Origin: JAJRXG01 sp047634015
GTDB lineage: Bacteria > Bacteroidota > Bacteroidia > Chitinophagales > Saprospiraceae
Length of the DNA: 15,857 bases
NCBI GenBank assembly: GCA_047634015.1
Contig: JBLIDB010000109.1
Location: forward strand, 1 to 15,857
Reading direction: 5' to 3'
The position numbers were made by a program, and so were the translations under genes. Below are positions 1-7,764 of this stretch, piece after piece (position 1 is the stretch's first letter; the number at the start of each line of letters is the position of its first letter). The notes under the pieces were generated by a model. That model was not told the origin of the DNA. It saw only the letters and a program-made list of their open reading frames with translations, and ran no database searches.

Positions 1-1
1 G

Positions 2-1078
2 GTACCATATTTCCAAAGATTGCAACAGCAGGAAGGGGAATCAGGAAGAAAGAAATTAAGTCAAATAACAAGATGGCTAACAGTTGCAATTACGCTTGTT
101 CAGGGTAGTGCTTATTTAGGATATATCCAAAGTATACCTGGAGCAATTTCTCCAACTGTAAGCGCGCCCATATTCTGGTTCAGTAGTATAATAATCCTTT
201 CTGCAGGAACTGTGTTTGCGATGTGGTTAGGAGAAAGGATTACTGAGAGTGGTATTGGAAATGGTGTGTCTTTGCTTATCATGATAGGTATAATTGCAAC
301 ATTGCCAACTGCATTTTTTGCGGAAGTAATAACGCAATTTAACGACGGTGGATTATTTATATTCATATTAGAAATGGTAGTGCTATTCTTCATCTTCATG
401 GCGTCAATAATGATTGTCCAGGGAGTTCGAAAGATTCCGTTGCAGTTTGCTAAACGGATGGTAGGGCGAGGAGCTGGATCAGTTCCGATGGCTGGAGCGA
501 GAGATTATATTCCATTGAAAGTGAATGCTGCTGGAGTAATGCCTATCATCTTTGCGCAAGCGATTATGTTTTTACCGATGCAGATCGGTACATGGGCGGC
601 TGGTGCAGATAGTGCTTCAAATCCTTTACTAATGGCATTAGGAGATTGGAAGAGCTTACCTTATAATTTAATATTCTTCACATTAGTAGTGCTTTTTACA
701 TATGTATACACAGCCCTATTGGTGAATCCGAAGCAATATTCAGAATATTTGAAAAGACAGAATGCTTTTATACCTGGCGTAAAACCTGGAAGAAGTACGC
801 AGGATTTTATTGATACATTGACGACAAGAGTAACACTGCCAGGATCTATTTTTCTTGGATTGATTTCTATATTTCCCGCTTTTGCTGCGAGGTTCGGAGT
901 GAATGATGCATTTGCATTCTTCTTTGGTGGGACATCACTGTTGATACTTGTTGGAGTTGTACTTGATACCCTGCAGCAGATAGAAAGTCATTTACTTATG
1001 CGTAAGTATGATGGTTTAGTGAAGTCAGGTAAATTGAAAGGAAGAAGTGGTATGCAACCTATAGGGGCTGGAATGTAA
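2..1078 (+). CDS. secY: Protein translocase subunit SecY, 5' end missing
   Basis: SecY is the channel-forming subunit of the SecYEG translocon in the inner membrane, through which unfolded proteins are exported or inserted. The reading frame is open from base 2, and its first residues (VPYFQRLQQQEGESGRKK) match the conserved SecY cytoplasmic segment that follows the early membrane spans. The TTG at position 20 is therefore internal and not the start. About 358 residues are visible, so roughly the first 80-100 of a normal SecY of about 440 residues lie outside the window. Several hydrophobic spans follow, and the cytoplasmic loop around positions 420-500 is basic and contains the pattern RKIPLQFAKR. 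The C-terminal part has the usual HLLMRKYDG segment. It is followed after 6 nt by map, the standard order at the end of the spc operon. Identification is firm. Confidence 0.97.
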   Translation, partial: VPYFQRLQQQEGESGRKKLSQITRWLTVAITLVQGSAYLGYIQSIPGAISPTVSAPIFWFSSIIILSAGTVFAMWLGERITESGIGNGVSLLIMIGIIATLPTAFFAEVITQFNDGGLFIFILEMVVLFFIFMASIMIVQGVRKIPLQFAKRMVGRGAGSVPMAGARDYIPLKVNAAGVMPIIFAQAIMFLPMQIGTWAAGADSASNPLLMALGDWKSLPYNLIFFTLVVLFTYVYTALLVNPKQYSEYLKRQNAFIPGVKPGRSTQDFIDTLTTRVTLPGSIFLGLISIFPAFAARFGVNDAFAFFFGGTSLLILVGVVLDTLQQIESHLLMRKYDGLVKSGKLKGRSGMQPIGAGM

Positions 1079-1084
1079 GAATCT

Positions 1085-1900
1085 ATGAGTAAGATTCTTT
1101 ATAAGACAGATGAAGAGATAGAGTTAATACGACAAAATTGCTTGTTAGTTTCGAAAACACTAGCTTACGTTGGAAGTCAACTTAAGGAGGGAGCAGTAGG
1201 AGAGGATTTGGATATCAAGGCGGAGGAGTTTATCCGAGACCATGGTGCAGATCCTGGATTTAAAGGATTATACGGTTGTCCATCAACACTACTAATTTCT
1301 ACTAATGAAGTAGTGGTACATGGATTACCGCAAAAAGAGCCTTTTAAAAATGGAGATATTGTCTCTATTGATTGTGGGGTTTATGATAAAGGATATTACG
1401 GAGATGCCGCTTACACATTTGCTATAGGAGAAATAAGTAGAGATATAATGCAGCTTTTAGTGGTTACAAAAGAGTCTCTGTACAAAGGTATAGAAGCAGC
1501 AAATACAGATAATCGTCTTGGGGACATTAGCTATGCCATCCAGCATCACACGGAGAAATTGCATGGTTACGGTGTCGTAAGAGAATTGGTGGGTCATGGT
1601 CTTGGTAAAAGTCTTCATGAAAAACCAGAGGTGCCAAACTTCGGTAAACGAGGAAGAGGTGTTAGATTGAAGGATGGTTTAGTAATTGCAATTGAACCTA
1701 TGATAAATATGGGAACACATCGAGTTGCTCAAGGGAGTGATGGATGGACCATATATACTAAGGATAAAAAGCCATCTGCTCACTACGAGCATACCATAGC
1801 AATTCGCAATGGAGAGGCTGATATTCTTTCAGATCATAGCTTAATAGAGGACGTTATAGACAAAAATGATAATATTCAGAAAATATCGCTAAAAAAATAG
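1085..1900 (+). CDS. map: Type I methionine aminopeptidase
   Basis: This cytoplasmic metallopeptidase removes the initiator methionine from new proteins. The 271-residue frame is a normal type I length with no N-terminal extension. The five expected metal ligands are visible: D96 (in SIDCG), D107 (in YYGDAAY), H171 (in GHGLG), E204 (in AIEPM) and E236 (in HYEHT). H79 in VVHG is the usual substrate-side histidine. The C-terminal tail after about residue 250 is acidic, then lysine-rich, and not conserved. The gene starts 6 nt after secY and is probably transcribed with it. The infA gene follows 22 nt downstream. Identification is firm from the complete ligand set and the operon position. Confidence 0.97.
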   Translation: MSKILYKTDEEIELIRQNCLLVSKTLAYVGSQLKEGAVGEDLDIKAEEFIRDHGADPGFKGLYGCPSTLLISTNEVVVHGLPQKEPFKNGDIVSIDCGVYDKGYYGDAAYTFAIGEISRDIMQLLVVTKESLYKGIEAANTDNRLGDISYAIQHHTEKLHGYGVVRELVGHGLGKSLHEKPEVPNFGKRGRGVRLKDGLVIAIEPMINMGTHRVAQGSDGWTIYTKDKKPSAHYEHTIAIRNGEADILSDHSLIEDVIDKNDNIQKISLKK

Positions 1901-1907
1901 ATATTTG
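1900..1907 (+). promoter_or_regulatory. Possible -7 promoter element before infA
   Basis: The octamer GATATTTG, starting at the last base of the map stop codon, matches 7 of 8 positions of the Bacteroidota -7 element TAnnTTTG. It ends 15 nt before the infA ATG. I see no clear TTG -33 partner at 17-23 nt upstream. The position between map and infA makes an internal promoter plausible. A single-mismatch octamer is common by chance in A+T-rich DNA. Confidence 0.3.
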
Positions 1908-1922
1908 CACTCCCAAATTTTT

Positions 1923-2141
1923 ATGGCAAAGAAAAACTTAATAAAACAAGACGGAGTCATCGAAGAAGCATTGTCAAATGCGATGTTTAGAGTCCGATTA
2001 GAGAACAATCACCTCATTACTGCCACTATATCTGGCAAAATGAGGATGTATTATATAAAAATACTACCTGGAGATAAAGTGGCGGTTGAAATGTCGCCTT
2101 ATGACTTATCGAGAGGAAGGATAACATTTAGATATAAATAG
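1923..2141 (+). CDS. infA: Translation initiation factor IF-1
   Basis: IF-1 binds the A site of the 30S subunit during initiation and helps IF-2 and IF-3 select the initiator tRNA. The protein is 72 residues, the usual length, and is essentially one OB-fold (S1-like) domain. It begins MAKKNLIKQDGVIEEAL and ends in GRITFRYK, both typical of IF-1. A TTG at 1905 would add six residues (MHSQIF), but family length and the conserved MAK start favour the ATG at 1923. It sits between map and rpmJ as in many bacterial alpha operons. Identification is firm. Confidence 0.96.
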   Translation: MAKKNLIKQDGVIEEALSNAMFRVRLENNHLITATISGKMRMYYIKILPGDKVAVEMSPYDLSRGRITFRYK

Positions 2142-2179
2142 GGGATTGAGGTAACTCATGGTCCAAAAATTTTTAGAGA

Positions 2180-2296
2180 ATGAAGGTTAGAACTTCAATT
2201 AAAAAAAGATCTACAGACTGTAAGATCGTCAGAAGAAAGGGGAGACTTTATGTGATAAACAAAAAGAATCCCAGATTTAAACAAAGACAAGGTTAA
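2180..2296 (+). CDS. rpmJ: Ribosomal protein L36 (bL36), zinc-site-depleted form
   Basis: This 38-residue gene encodes the smallest protein of the large ribosomal subunit. It begins MKVRTSIKKRSTDCKIVRRK and ends in NPRFKQRQG, an end-to-end match to L36. Zinc-binding L36 proteins carry a C-x2-C, C, H ligand set. Here the first Cys is Ser11, the second is kept (Cys14), the third is Asn27 and the His is Phe32, so a zinc ribbon cannot form in the usual way. This agrees with the cysteine-free S4 protein encoded nearby at 3093-3707. The gene lies 38 nt after infA and 12 nt before rpsM, its standard position. No other start is plausible. Confidence 0.95.
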   Translation: MKVRTSIKKRSTDCKIVRRKGRLYVINKKNPRFKQRQG

Positions 2297-2308
2297 AAAC
2301 AACTTTAG

Positions 2309-2686
2309 ATGGCACGAATAGCAGGTGTAGATCTACCCAAGAATAAAAGGGGAGTTATAGGATTAACATATATCTATGGCGTCGGTTCCAGCCGAGCTGT
2401 CGAGATCCTTGAAAGAGCAGGTATAGACGAAAGCACGAAAGTCAATGAATGGACGGATGATAACATCCGTGATATTGCTGCGATGCTTCAGTCTGAATAT
2501 AAGGTTGAAGGTGAATTGAGAAGTGAACTTCAGCTTAATATTAAACGTCTGATGGATATCGGAAGTTATAGAGGTATACGACATAGAAGAGGTCTCCCAG
2601 TGCGTGGGCAACGTACTCAGACAAATGCGCGTACCAGAAAAGGAAGAAAGAAGACAGTTGCTAACAAGAAAAAAGCTACTAAGTAA
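2309..2686 (+). CDS. rpsM: Ribosomal protein S13 (uS13)
   Basis: S13 sits in the head of the small ribosomal subunit and contacts the P-site tRNA and the large subunit through intersubunit bridges. The protein is 125 residues, a normal length. It begins MARIAGVDLPKNKR and has the conserved block GSYRGIRHRRGLPVRGQRTQ at residues 85-104, followed by NARTRKG and a lysine-rich tail (113-125) that reaches the tRNA in known structures. The stop codon overlaps the rpsK ATG by one base (TAATG), which suggests coupled translation. No Shine-Dalgarno-like motif precedes the start, as elsewhere in this window. Confidence 0.97.
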   Translation: MARIAGVDLPKNKRGVIGLTYIYGVGSSRAVEILERAGIDESTKVNEWTDDNIRDIAAMLQSEYKVEGELRSELQLNIKRLMDIGSYRGIRHRRGLPVRGQRTQTNARTRKGRKKTVANKKKATK

Positions 2687-3072
2687 TGGCTAAAGTCAAT
2701 AAGAACAAGAAACGTAAGGTCGTCGTTCAACCTGATGGGATTGCATTTATTCATGCGTCTTTTAATAATATCATCGTCTCGCTTTGTAATAAGCAGGGGC
2801 ATGTAATTTCTTGGGGATCAGCTGGAAAGGCTGGTTTTAGAGGGTCTAAAAAGAACACTCCATATGCAGCCCAAATGGCAGCATCTGATGCCGCTCAAAA
2901 GGCGTATGATGCGGGTCTAAGATCTGTAGAGGTTAACGTAAAAGGGCCTGGATCTGGGAGAGAAGCAGCAATTAGAGCTATTGATTCCAGTGGTATCAAG
3001 GTGTCTAGAATTAAGGATAGAACGCCAATACCACACAATGGCTGTCGTCCACCGAAAAGAAGAAGAGTATAA
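2686..3072 (+). CDS. rpsK: Ribosomal protein S11 (uS11)
   Basis: S11 is a platform protein of the small subunit, near the mRNA exit region and the 3' end of 16S rRNA. The 128-residue frame has a short basic N-terminal tail, the conserved core from about residue 14, the GPGSGREAAIRA block at 88-98 and the invariant C-terminal PHNGCRPPKRRRV. Its ATG shares one base with the rpsM stop, so translation is probably coupled. The rpsD gene follows after 20 nt. Length and sequence are ordinary, and identification is firm. Confidence 0.97.
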   Translation: MAKVNKNKKRKVVVQPDGIAFIHASFNNIIVSLCNKQGHVISWGSAGKAGFRGSKKNTPYAAQMAASDAAQKAYDAGLRSVEVNVKGPGSGREAAIRAIDSSGIKVSRIKDRTPIPHNGCRPPKRRRV

Positions 3073-3092
3073 TAACTTATAGTTAGCTAAGA

Positions 3093-3707
3093 ATGGCAAG
3101 ATATACAGGACCGAAGACAAAAAAGGCAAGAGCTTTTGGAGAGGCTATTTATGGCCCAGATAGAGCTTTTGATAAGCGTAAGTATCGCCCCGGACAGCAT
3201 GGCACTTCGAGAAGAAGGAAGCAGCAGTCGGATTATGCGATCCAGCTTATGGAGAAGCAAAAGGCTAAATACACCTATGGTGTTTTAGAAAGACAATTTC
3301 GAAACATCTTTAAGACGGCTTCAAGTAAGTCTGGTGTAACAGGTGAGATTCTTTTGCAATTATTAGAATCAAGATTGGATAATACGGTCTTTAGACTTGG
3401 AATAGCTCCAACAAGAAGAGCTGCTAGGCAATTAGTGACTCATAAACATATATGTGTCAACGGAATATTGTCTAATATCCCTTCTCATACTTTACGACCA
3501 GATGATATAATATCTGTTAGAGGGAAGTCTCAAGGTCTTGAAGTGATACACACTTCAATGGCCTCTTCCAAATCAGAAGTTAGAAAGTGGACATGGCTGG
3601 AATGGAATCCAGATCTTAAACAAGGTAAGTTTATTGCCGCTCCGGAAAGAGAGCAGATTCCAGAAAAGATCAATGAGCAGTTGATCGTCGAATTGTACTC
3701 TAAGTAA
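3093..3707 (+). CDS. rpsD: Ribosomal protein S4 (uS4), cysteine-free N-terminal form
   Basis: S4 is a primary 16S rRNA-binding assembly protein of the small subunit and often the translational repressor of the alpha operon. The frame is 204 residues, beginning MARYTGPKTKKARAFGEA. Zinc-containing S4 proteins have four cysteines in the first about 30 residues. Here none is present (Thr9 and Ala12 replace the first two), so this is the zinc-independent type. The conserved RPGQHG follows at about 32-37, then ERQFRN and the S4 RNA-binding fold at about 92-155 (LESRLDNTVFRLG, ARQLVTHKHICVNG). The C-terminal NEQLIVELYSK is typical. The rpoA gene starts 36 nt downstream. Confidence 0.96.
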   Translation: MARYTGPKTKKARAFGEAIYGPDRAFDKRKYRPGQHGTSRRRKQQSDYAIQLMEKQKAKYTYGVLERQFRNIFKTASSKSGVTGEILLQLLESRLDNTVFRLGIAPTRRAARQLVTHKHICVNGILSNIPSHTLRPDDIISVRGKSQGLEVIHTSMASSKSEVRKWTWLEWNPDLKQGKFIAAPEREQIPEKINEQLIVELYSK

Positions 3708-3743
3708 TTCTATCTATTTCATTTAACACGAACACAAGTCTCT

Positions 3744-4742
3744 ATGAGCATTTTAAATTTTCAGAAGCCCAATAAGATCTTATTACAAAAGTCTGATGAT
3801 TTTGCTGGTTCTTTTTTGTTCAAACCTTTAGAGCCCGGATTTGGTCAAACTATAGGGAATACACTACGTCGTATACTCCTTAGTTCATTGGAAGGTTATG
3901 CTGTTAGTGCAGTTCGTATAGCAGGGGTAGAACATGAGTTTAGTACAATCAAAGGTATTGTAGAAGATGTTGTAGATATCATTCTGAATATTAAGCAAAT
4001 CAGATTGAAGCGTATCTTAAATGCTGAGGAGGTAAGCGAGGAGAAGATTTACTTAACAATTAGTGGTAAAGAGCAGTTTACTGCAGGTGATATAGAAGGA
4101 TTCACAAATGGTTTTAAAATCATGAATCCTGATTTGGTAATATGTAATATGGAGCCATTTGTAAGTTTGGAAATGGAACTTATTGTTACTAAGGGTAAGG
4201 GTTACGTGCCTTCTGAGGAAAACTTACCTAAAGATGCGCCAATAGGAGTAATTCCAGTAGATGCGATTTATACTCCGATCAAAAATGTCAATTACAGTGT
4301 TGAAAATACACGTGTAGGGCAAAAGACGGATTATGAGCAATTGACTATAAATGTCAAAACTGATGGTACTATCCATCCTGAAGAAGCGGTGAAGGAGGCG
4401 TCAAAGATCATGATTCAACATTTGATGTTGATAACAGATGAGAATATTACATTCGAAGATAGTAGTAAGCGAGAGGAAGATGTTGTAGATGAGCATATTC
4501 TACACATGCGTAAGTTGTTGAAGACTTCATTGGAAGATTTGGATCTTTCAGTAAGAGCATACAATTGTCTAAAGGCGGCTAAGATTAATTCTCTTGGAGA
4601 GATGGTGAAGTTTGATACTCATGAATTATTGAAGTTTAGAAACTTTGGTAAGAAGTCGTTAGTAGAGATTGAAGAGCTATTGACTACCAAAGGATTAACT
4701 TTTGGAATGGATTTGTCAAAGTATAAGTTGGACGAAGAGTAG
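3744..4742 (+). CDS. rpoA: DNA-directed RNA polymerase subunit alpha
   Basis: Alpha forms the dimer that nucleates RNA polymerase assembly and contacts activators and promoter UP elements. The protein is 332 residues, a normal length. The N-terminal dimerisation and assembly domain covers about 1-233, with PGFGQTIGNTLRRILLSSLEG at 31-51. An acidic linker (about 234-258, rich in E and D) leads to the helix-hairpin-helix C-terminal domain at about 262-326, which includes SVRAYNCLKAAKI and FGKKSLVEIEELL. Arg271 and Asn274 align with the DNA-contacting Arg and Asn of the E. coli subunit. It lies between rpsD and rplQ, the universal order. Identification is firm. Confidence 0.98.
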   Translation: MSILNFQKPNKILLQKSDDFAGSFLFKPLEPGFGQTIGNTLRRILLSSLEGYAVSAVRIAGVEHEFSTIKGIVEDVVDIILNIKQIRLKRILNAEEVSEEKIYLTISGKEQFTAGDIEGFTNGFKIMNPDLVICNMEPFVSLEMELIVTKGKGYVPSEENLPKDAPIGVIPVDAIYTPIKNVNYSVENTRVGQKTDYEQLTINVKTDGTIHPEEAVKEASKIMIQHLMLITDENITFEDSSKREEDVVDEHILHMRKLLKTSLEDLDLSVRAYNCLKAAKINSLGEMVKFDTHELLKFRNFGKKSLVEIEELLTTKGLTFGMDLSKYKLDEE

Positions 4743-4763
4743 TCGTCTTTATAAAATAGTAAA

Positions 4764-5240
4764 ATGAGACACGGAAAGAAATTCAATCATTTAGGACGCA
4801 AGAAGGGGCATAGAGCAGCGCTTCTTAAGAATCTTGCAAATGCATTGATCGAGCATAAGAGAATCAACACAACATTAGCAAAGGCGAAAGCTCTTAGAGT
4901 TTATGTTGAGCCGATTATTACGAAGTCTAAGGATAATTCTACACACTCTCGAAGAGTCGTTTTTAGTTATCTTCAGAGTAAAGAGGCTGTTGATGAAATA
5001 TTCACAACAGTTGGTCCTAAGGTTTTGGCACGTCCAGGTGGTTACACTCGTATCATCAAGACGGGAACAAGACAAGGAGATGCTGCAGAGATGGCCATGA
5101 TAGAATTGGTAGATTTCAATGAGACATTGCTTACTGCAAAAGAGAATACTGGAGCAAAAAGAACGCGTCGTGGTAGAAGGAATAAGGCATCCGATGTTGC
5201 AGTGACACCTCCGGTTGAAGCAGAAGCTCAAGAGGAATAG
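4764..5240 (+). CDS. rplQ: Ribosomal protein L17 (bL17) with C-terminal extension
   Basis: L17 is a large-subunit protein near the peptide exit side and the last gene of the alpha operon. It begins MRHGKKFNHLGRKKGHRAAL, and the core runs to about residue 118 (RPGGYTRIIKTGTRQGDAAEMAMIEL is within it). Beyond the core is an extension of about 40 residues: first basic (KRTRRGRRNK), then Ala/Pro/Glu-rich and ending in QEE. Such tails are common in Bacteroidota L17 and are likely disordered. The gene is followed after 26 nt by a strong intrinsic terminator, which marks the operon end. Confidence 0.96.
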   Translation: MRHGKKFNHLGRKKGHRAALLKNLANALIEHKRINTTLAKAKALRVYVEPIITKSKDNSTHSRRVVFSYLQSKEAVDEIFTTVGPKVLARPGGYTRIIKTGTRQGDAAEMAMIELVDFNETLLTAKENTGAKRTRRGRRNKASDVAVTPPVEAEAQEE

Positions 5241-5266
5241 GATTCATTTCATATTAAAGATTTAAT

Positions 5267-5303
5267 AAAGGTGATAGCTTAGTAAGAGCTATCACCTTTT
5301 TTT
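5267..5303 (+). terminator. Rho-independent terminator of the ribosomal operon
   Basis: A perfect 13-bp inverted repeat, AAAGGTGATAGCT (5267-5279) and AGCTATCACCTTT (5287-5299), encloses a 7-nt loop. The T run spans 5297-5303, with its first three bases in the stem. This is a standard intrinsic terminator 26 nt after the rplQ stop. Its T run ends on the first base of the next promoter element. Confidence 0.93.
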
Positions 5304-5310
5304 ATATTTG
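5303..5310 (+). promoter_or_regulatory. Promoter -7 element for carA-eno-ftsB-sucD
   Basis: TATATTTG is an exact match to the TAnnTTTG -7 element of Bacteroidota primary-sigma promoters. It ends 19 nt before the carA ATG at 5330, which would leave a leader of only about 12-15 nt. A weak -33 candidate, TTAG (one mismatch to TTTG) at 5279-5282, lies 20 nt upstream, inside the terminator hairpin. The exact -7 match directly after a terminator and directly before a gene makes this the best-supported promoter in the window. Confidence 0.65.
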
Positions 5311-5329
5311 CTACTTAAAATCACTTGCC

Positions 5330-6445
5330 ATGTCGTCGTCAAATATGAGCACAGCCGTATTACTTTTAGAAGATGGAACTATTTATGAGGGAATCTCTTA
5401 TGGTATCCCTGGATTATCCACTGGAGAGCTTTGTTTCAATACGGGTATGACAGGTTACCAAGAGGTGTTTACTGATCCATCCTATTTTGGACAGATGATG
5501 GTCACAACAAATGCGCATATTGGAAATTACGGAGTAAAAGATGATGAGGCTGAATCTGAGAGGATCCAAATCTCAGGTCTTGTCTGTAAAAACTTTACTT
5601 TTAGGCATTCACGTGAAATGGCTTCTCAAGATATCAGATCCTATTTTGAAAGTCAGAAAGTTATGGTTATTGCAGAATTGGATACCAGAGCCATAGTTCG
5701 ACATATCCGTGATAAAGGGGCAATGAATGCTTTGATATCATGTGATTCAGGAAAAAGTATCGATGAACTGAAGTTACATCTTAAAGGTCAACCTTCTATG
5801 CAAGGATTAGAATTGGCTTCAAAAGTTACTACCGTAGAGCCATATGAACTTGGGAACAAAGATGCACCATTCAAAGTAGCTGTATTGGATTATGGAACCA
5901 AGAAGAATATTCTTAGATGTTTTGAGGAGCGTGGTTGTAGGGTAAAGGTATTTCCAGCCAAGTCCTCTTATGAAGAAATTGACGCGTGGGATCCGGACGG
6001 TTATTTCATATCAAATGGACCAGGAGATCCATCTTCTATGGATTATGCGGTGAATTTTGTAAAGCGGGCATTAGAAGACAAAAAACCATTGTTTGGAATT
6101 TGTTTAGGCCATCAGCTTTTGGCATTGGCTCTAGGAATTCCGACTTATAAAATGCATAATGGACATCGAGGGATTAACCACCCTGTGAAGAATATGGTCA
6201 CAGGTAAATGTGAGATAACTTCCCAGAATCATGGTTTTGGAGTGAGTCCCGATGCAATAGAGAAGAACCTTGAAACCGTGGAAGTGACACACATAAACTT
6301 AAACGATGGTACTGTAGAAGGTATAAGACATAGGAAGTTGCCAGCATTTAGCGTGCAGTATCATCCTGAATCTTCTCCAGGTCCACACGATTCGAGATAT
6401 TTGTTTGATGAATTTGTAGAAATGTTAAAAAGCCAGAAATCATGA
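5330..6445 (+). CDS. carA: Carbamoyl-phosphate synthase small (glutaminase) subunit
   Basis: CarA hydrolyses glutamine and passes ammonia to CarB, which makes carbamoyl phosphate for pyrimidine and arginine synthesis. The protein is 371 residues, the family length. Residues about 8-150 form the CPSase small-subunit domain (LEDGTIYEG, FNTGMTGYQEVFTDPSY). Residues about 182-366 form the class I glutamine amidotransferase domain. Its catalytic Cys258 lies in FGICLGHQ, with His345 and Glu347 in QYHPES. A second ATG at residue 6 (5345) is an alternative start, since MSTAVLLLEDG is closer to the family's usual N-terminus. The stop overlaps the eno start (ATGA), so translation is probably coupled. 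The carB gene is not in this window. Confidence 0.96.
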   Translation: MSSSNMSTAVLLLEDGTIYEGISYGIPGLSTGELCFNTGMTGYQEVFTDPSYFGQMMVTTNAHIGNYGVKDDEAESERIQISGLVCKNFTFRHSREMASQDIRSYFESQKVMVIAELDTRAIVRHIRDKGAMNALISCDSGKSIDELKLHLKGQPSMQGLELASKVTTVEPYELGNKDAPFKVAVLDYGTKKNILRCFEERGCRVKVFPAKSSYEEIDAWDPDGYFISNGPGDPSSMDYAVNFVKRALEDKKPLFGICLGHQLLALALGIPTYKMHNGHRGINHPVKNMVTGKCEITSQNHGFGVSPDAIEKNLETVEVTHINLNDGTVEGIRHRKLPAFSVQYHPESSPGPHDSRYLFDEFVEMLKSQKS

Positions 6446-7725
6446 GTGAGATAGTAGATATTTTAGGAAGACAAATATTGGATTCGAGAGGAAATCCAAC
6501 TGTCGAAGTAGAGGTAATGACTGATTCAGGTACTGTCGGTAGAGCAGCTGTACCTTCTGGGGCATCTACAGGAAAGTATGAAGCGGTAGAATTGCGAGAC
6601 GGTAATAAATCTTACTTCATGGGTAAGAGTGTTGTGAAAGCGATAGAGAATGTAAACACAGATATTCTCCAAGAATTAATCGGCATCTCAGTTTTTGATC
6701 AACGATCAATAGATAAGATCATGATTGATTTAGATGGAACAGAGAATAAGGCTAAACTTGGTGCTAACGCTATCTTAGGCGTTTCTCTTGCGGCTGCGCA
6801 CGCTGCAGCTGCTGAGCTTGAAATGCCACTATACAGATATGTCGGAGGGGTTAATGCACACGTAATGCCTGTTCCAATGATGAATATTCTTAATGGAGGA
6901 TCTCATGCTGATAACAGCATTGATTTTCAAGAGTTTATGATCATGCCAGTGGGTGCAGACACATTTTCTGATGGATTGAGAATGGGTGTAGAAATCTTTC
7001 ACCACCTCAAGGATGTATTAAAGAGTAAAGGATACTCTACTAATGTAGGAGACGAAGGGGGATTTGCGCCTAATATTGGTTCAAATAAAGAGGCTATTGA
7101 AATAGTTCTTAAATCAATTGAGACGGCGGGTTATAAGCCAGGAGAACAAGTGATGATCGCTATGGATGCAGCAGCTTCTGAGTTTTATGATCGAGAGAAG
7201 GGTGTCTATCGCTTACATAAATCTTCAGGGAAAGAAATGACAACTGATGAGATGATATCTTATTGGACTGACTGGGTAGATAATTATCCAATTCTTTCTA
7301 TCGAAGATGGTTTAGATGAGGACGATTGGGATGGTTGGATTAAACTTAATAGTGCTATCGGAGATAGAGTACAGTTAGTAGGGGATGACCTTTTTGTTAC
7401 GAACACTAAGAGATTAAAGCGAGGTATAGAAGAGAAGGCGGCAAATTCTATTCTAATTAAGGTAAATCAGATTGGAACTCTTTCAGAGACGATAGATGCA
7501 GTTAATATGGCTACTCAGAATTCTTATACGAGTGTAATGAGTCATAGGTCTGGAGAAACGGAAGACACTACGATTGCGGATTTGGCAGTTGCGCTGAATA
7601 CAGGGCAGATTAAAACCGGATCTGCATCGCGTAGTGATAGAATTGCGAAGTATAACCAGTTACTTAGAATCGAAGAGGAGTTAGGAGCTGATGCATATTA
7701 TCCGGGAAAGACCTTAGTAAGATAG
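6442..7725 (+). CDS. eno: Enolase
   Basis: Enolase interconverts 2-phosphoglycerate and phosphoenolpyruvate in glycolysis and gluconeogenesis. The protein is 427 residues, full length. The N-terminal block has LDSRGNPTVEVEV and PSGASTGKYEAVELRD. The catalytic TIM-barrel domain has Mg ligands D242 (AMDAAAS), E288 (SIEDG) and D315 (VGDDLF). Catalytic-site residues include H155, E164, E205 (GDEGG), K340 (LIKVNQIGT) and H368 in the signature SHRSGETEDTTIADLAV. All key residues are present. The ATG overlaps the carA TGA by 4 nt, an unusual coupling of glycolysis with carbamoyl phosphate synthesis. An FtsB-like gene follows after 39 nt, a neighbourhood also seen in other phyla. Confidence 0.98.
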   Translation: MSEIVDILGRQILDSRGNPTVEVEVMTDSGTVGRAAVPSGASTGKYEAVELRDGNKSYFMGKSVVKAIENVNTDILQELIGISVFDQRSIDKIMIDLDGTENKAKLGANAILGVSLAAAHAAAAELEMPLYRYVGGVNAHVMPVPMMNILNGGSHADNSIDFQEFMIMPVGADTFSDGLRMGVEIFHHLKDVLKSKGYSTNVGDEGGFAPNIGSNKEAIEIVLKSIETAGYKPGEQVMIAMDAAASEFYDREKGVYRLHKSSGKEMTTDEMISYWTDWVDNYPILSIEDGLDEDDWDGWIKLNSAIGDRVQLVGDDLFVTNTKRLKRGIEEKAANSILIKVNQIGTLSETIDAVNMATQNSYTSVMSHRSGETEDTTIADLAVALNTGQIKTGSASRSDRIAKYNQLLRIEEELGADAYYPGKTLVR

Positions 7726-7764
7726 ATTATGATTATCTTTAATGTGTAAAAGATTATAAAGCAG

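Noticed and set aside
1..6. GGTACC (KpnI-type site) at the first bases, possibly a cloning boundary
   Set aside because: It encodes the conserved Val-Pro of SecY in frame, so it needs no cloning explanation.
20..1078. TTG at position 20 as the start of SecY
   Set aside because: The frame is open upstream to base 2 and encodes the conserved VPYFQRL segment, so the TTG is internal.
1905..1922. TTG start giving a six-residue longer IF-1
   Set aside because: IF-1 proteins start at the MAK residues encoded from 1923 and are about 72 residues long.
4875..5231. 118-codon - strand frame opposite rplQ
   Set aside because: Antisense to a conserved ribosomal gene, with cysteine- and serine-rich translation typical of a shadow frame.
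7718..7741. Short inverted repeat AAGATA/TATCTT spanning the enolase stop, and TATCTTTA as a promoter before the FtsB-like gene
   Set aside because: Only six base pairs with a 9-nt loop and no T run. The octamer has a mismatch and no -33 partner.
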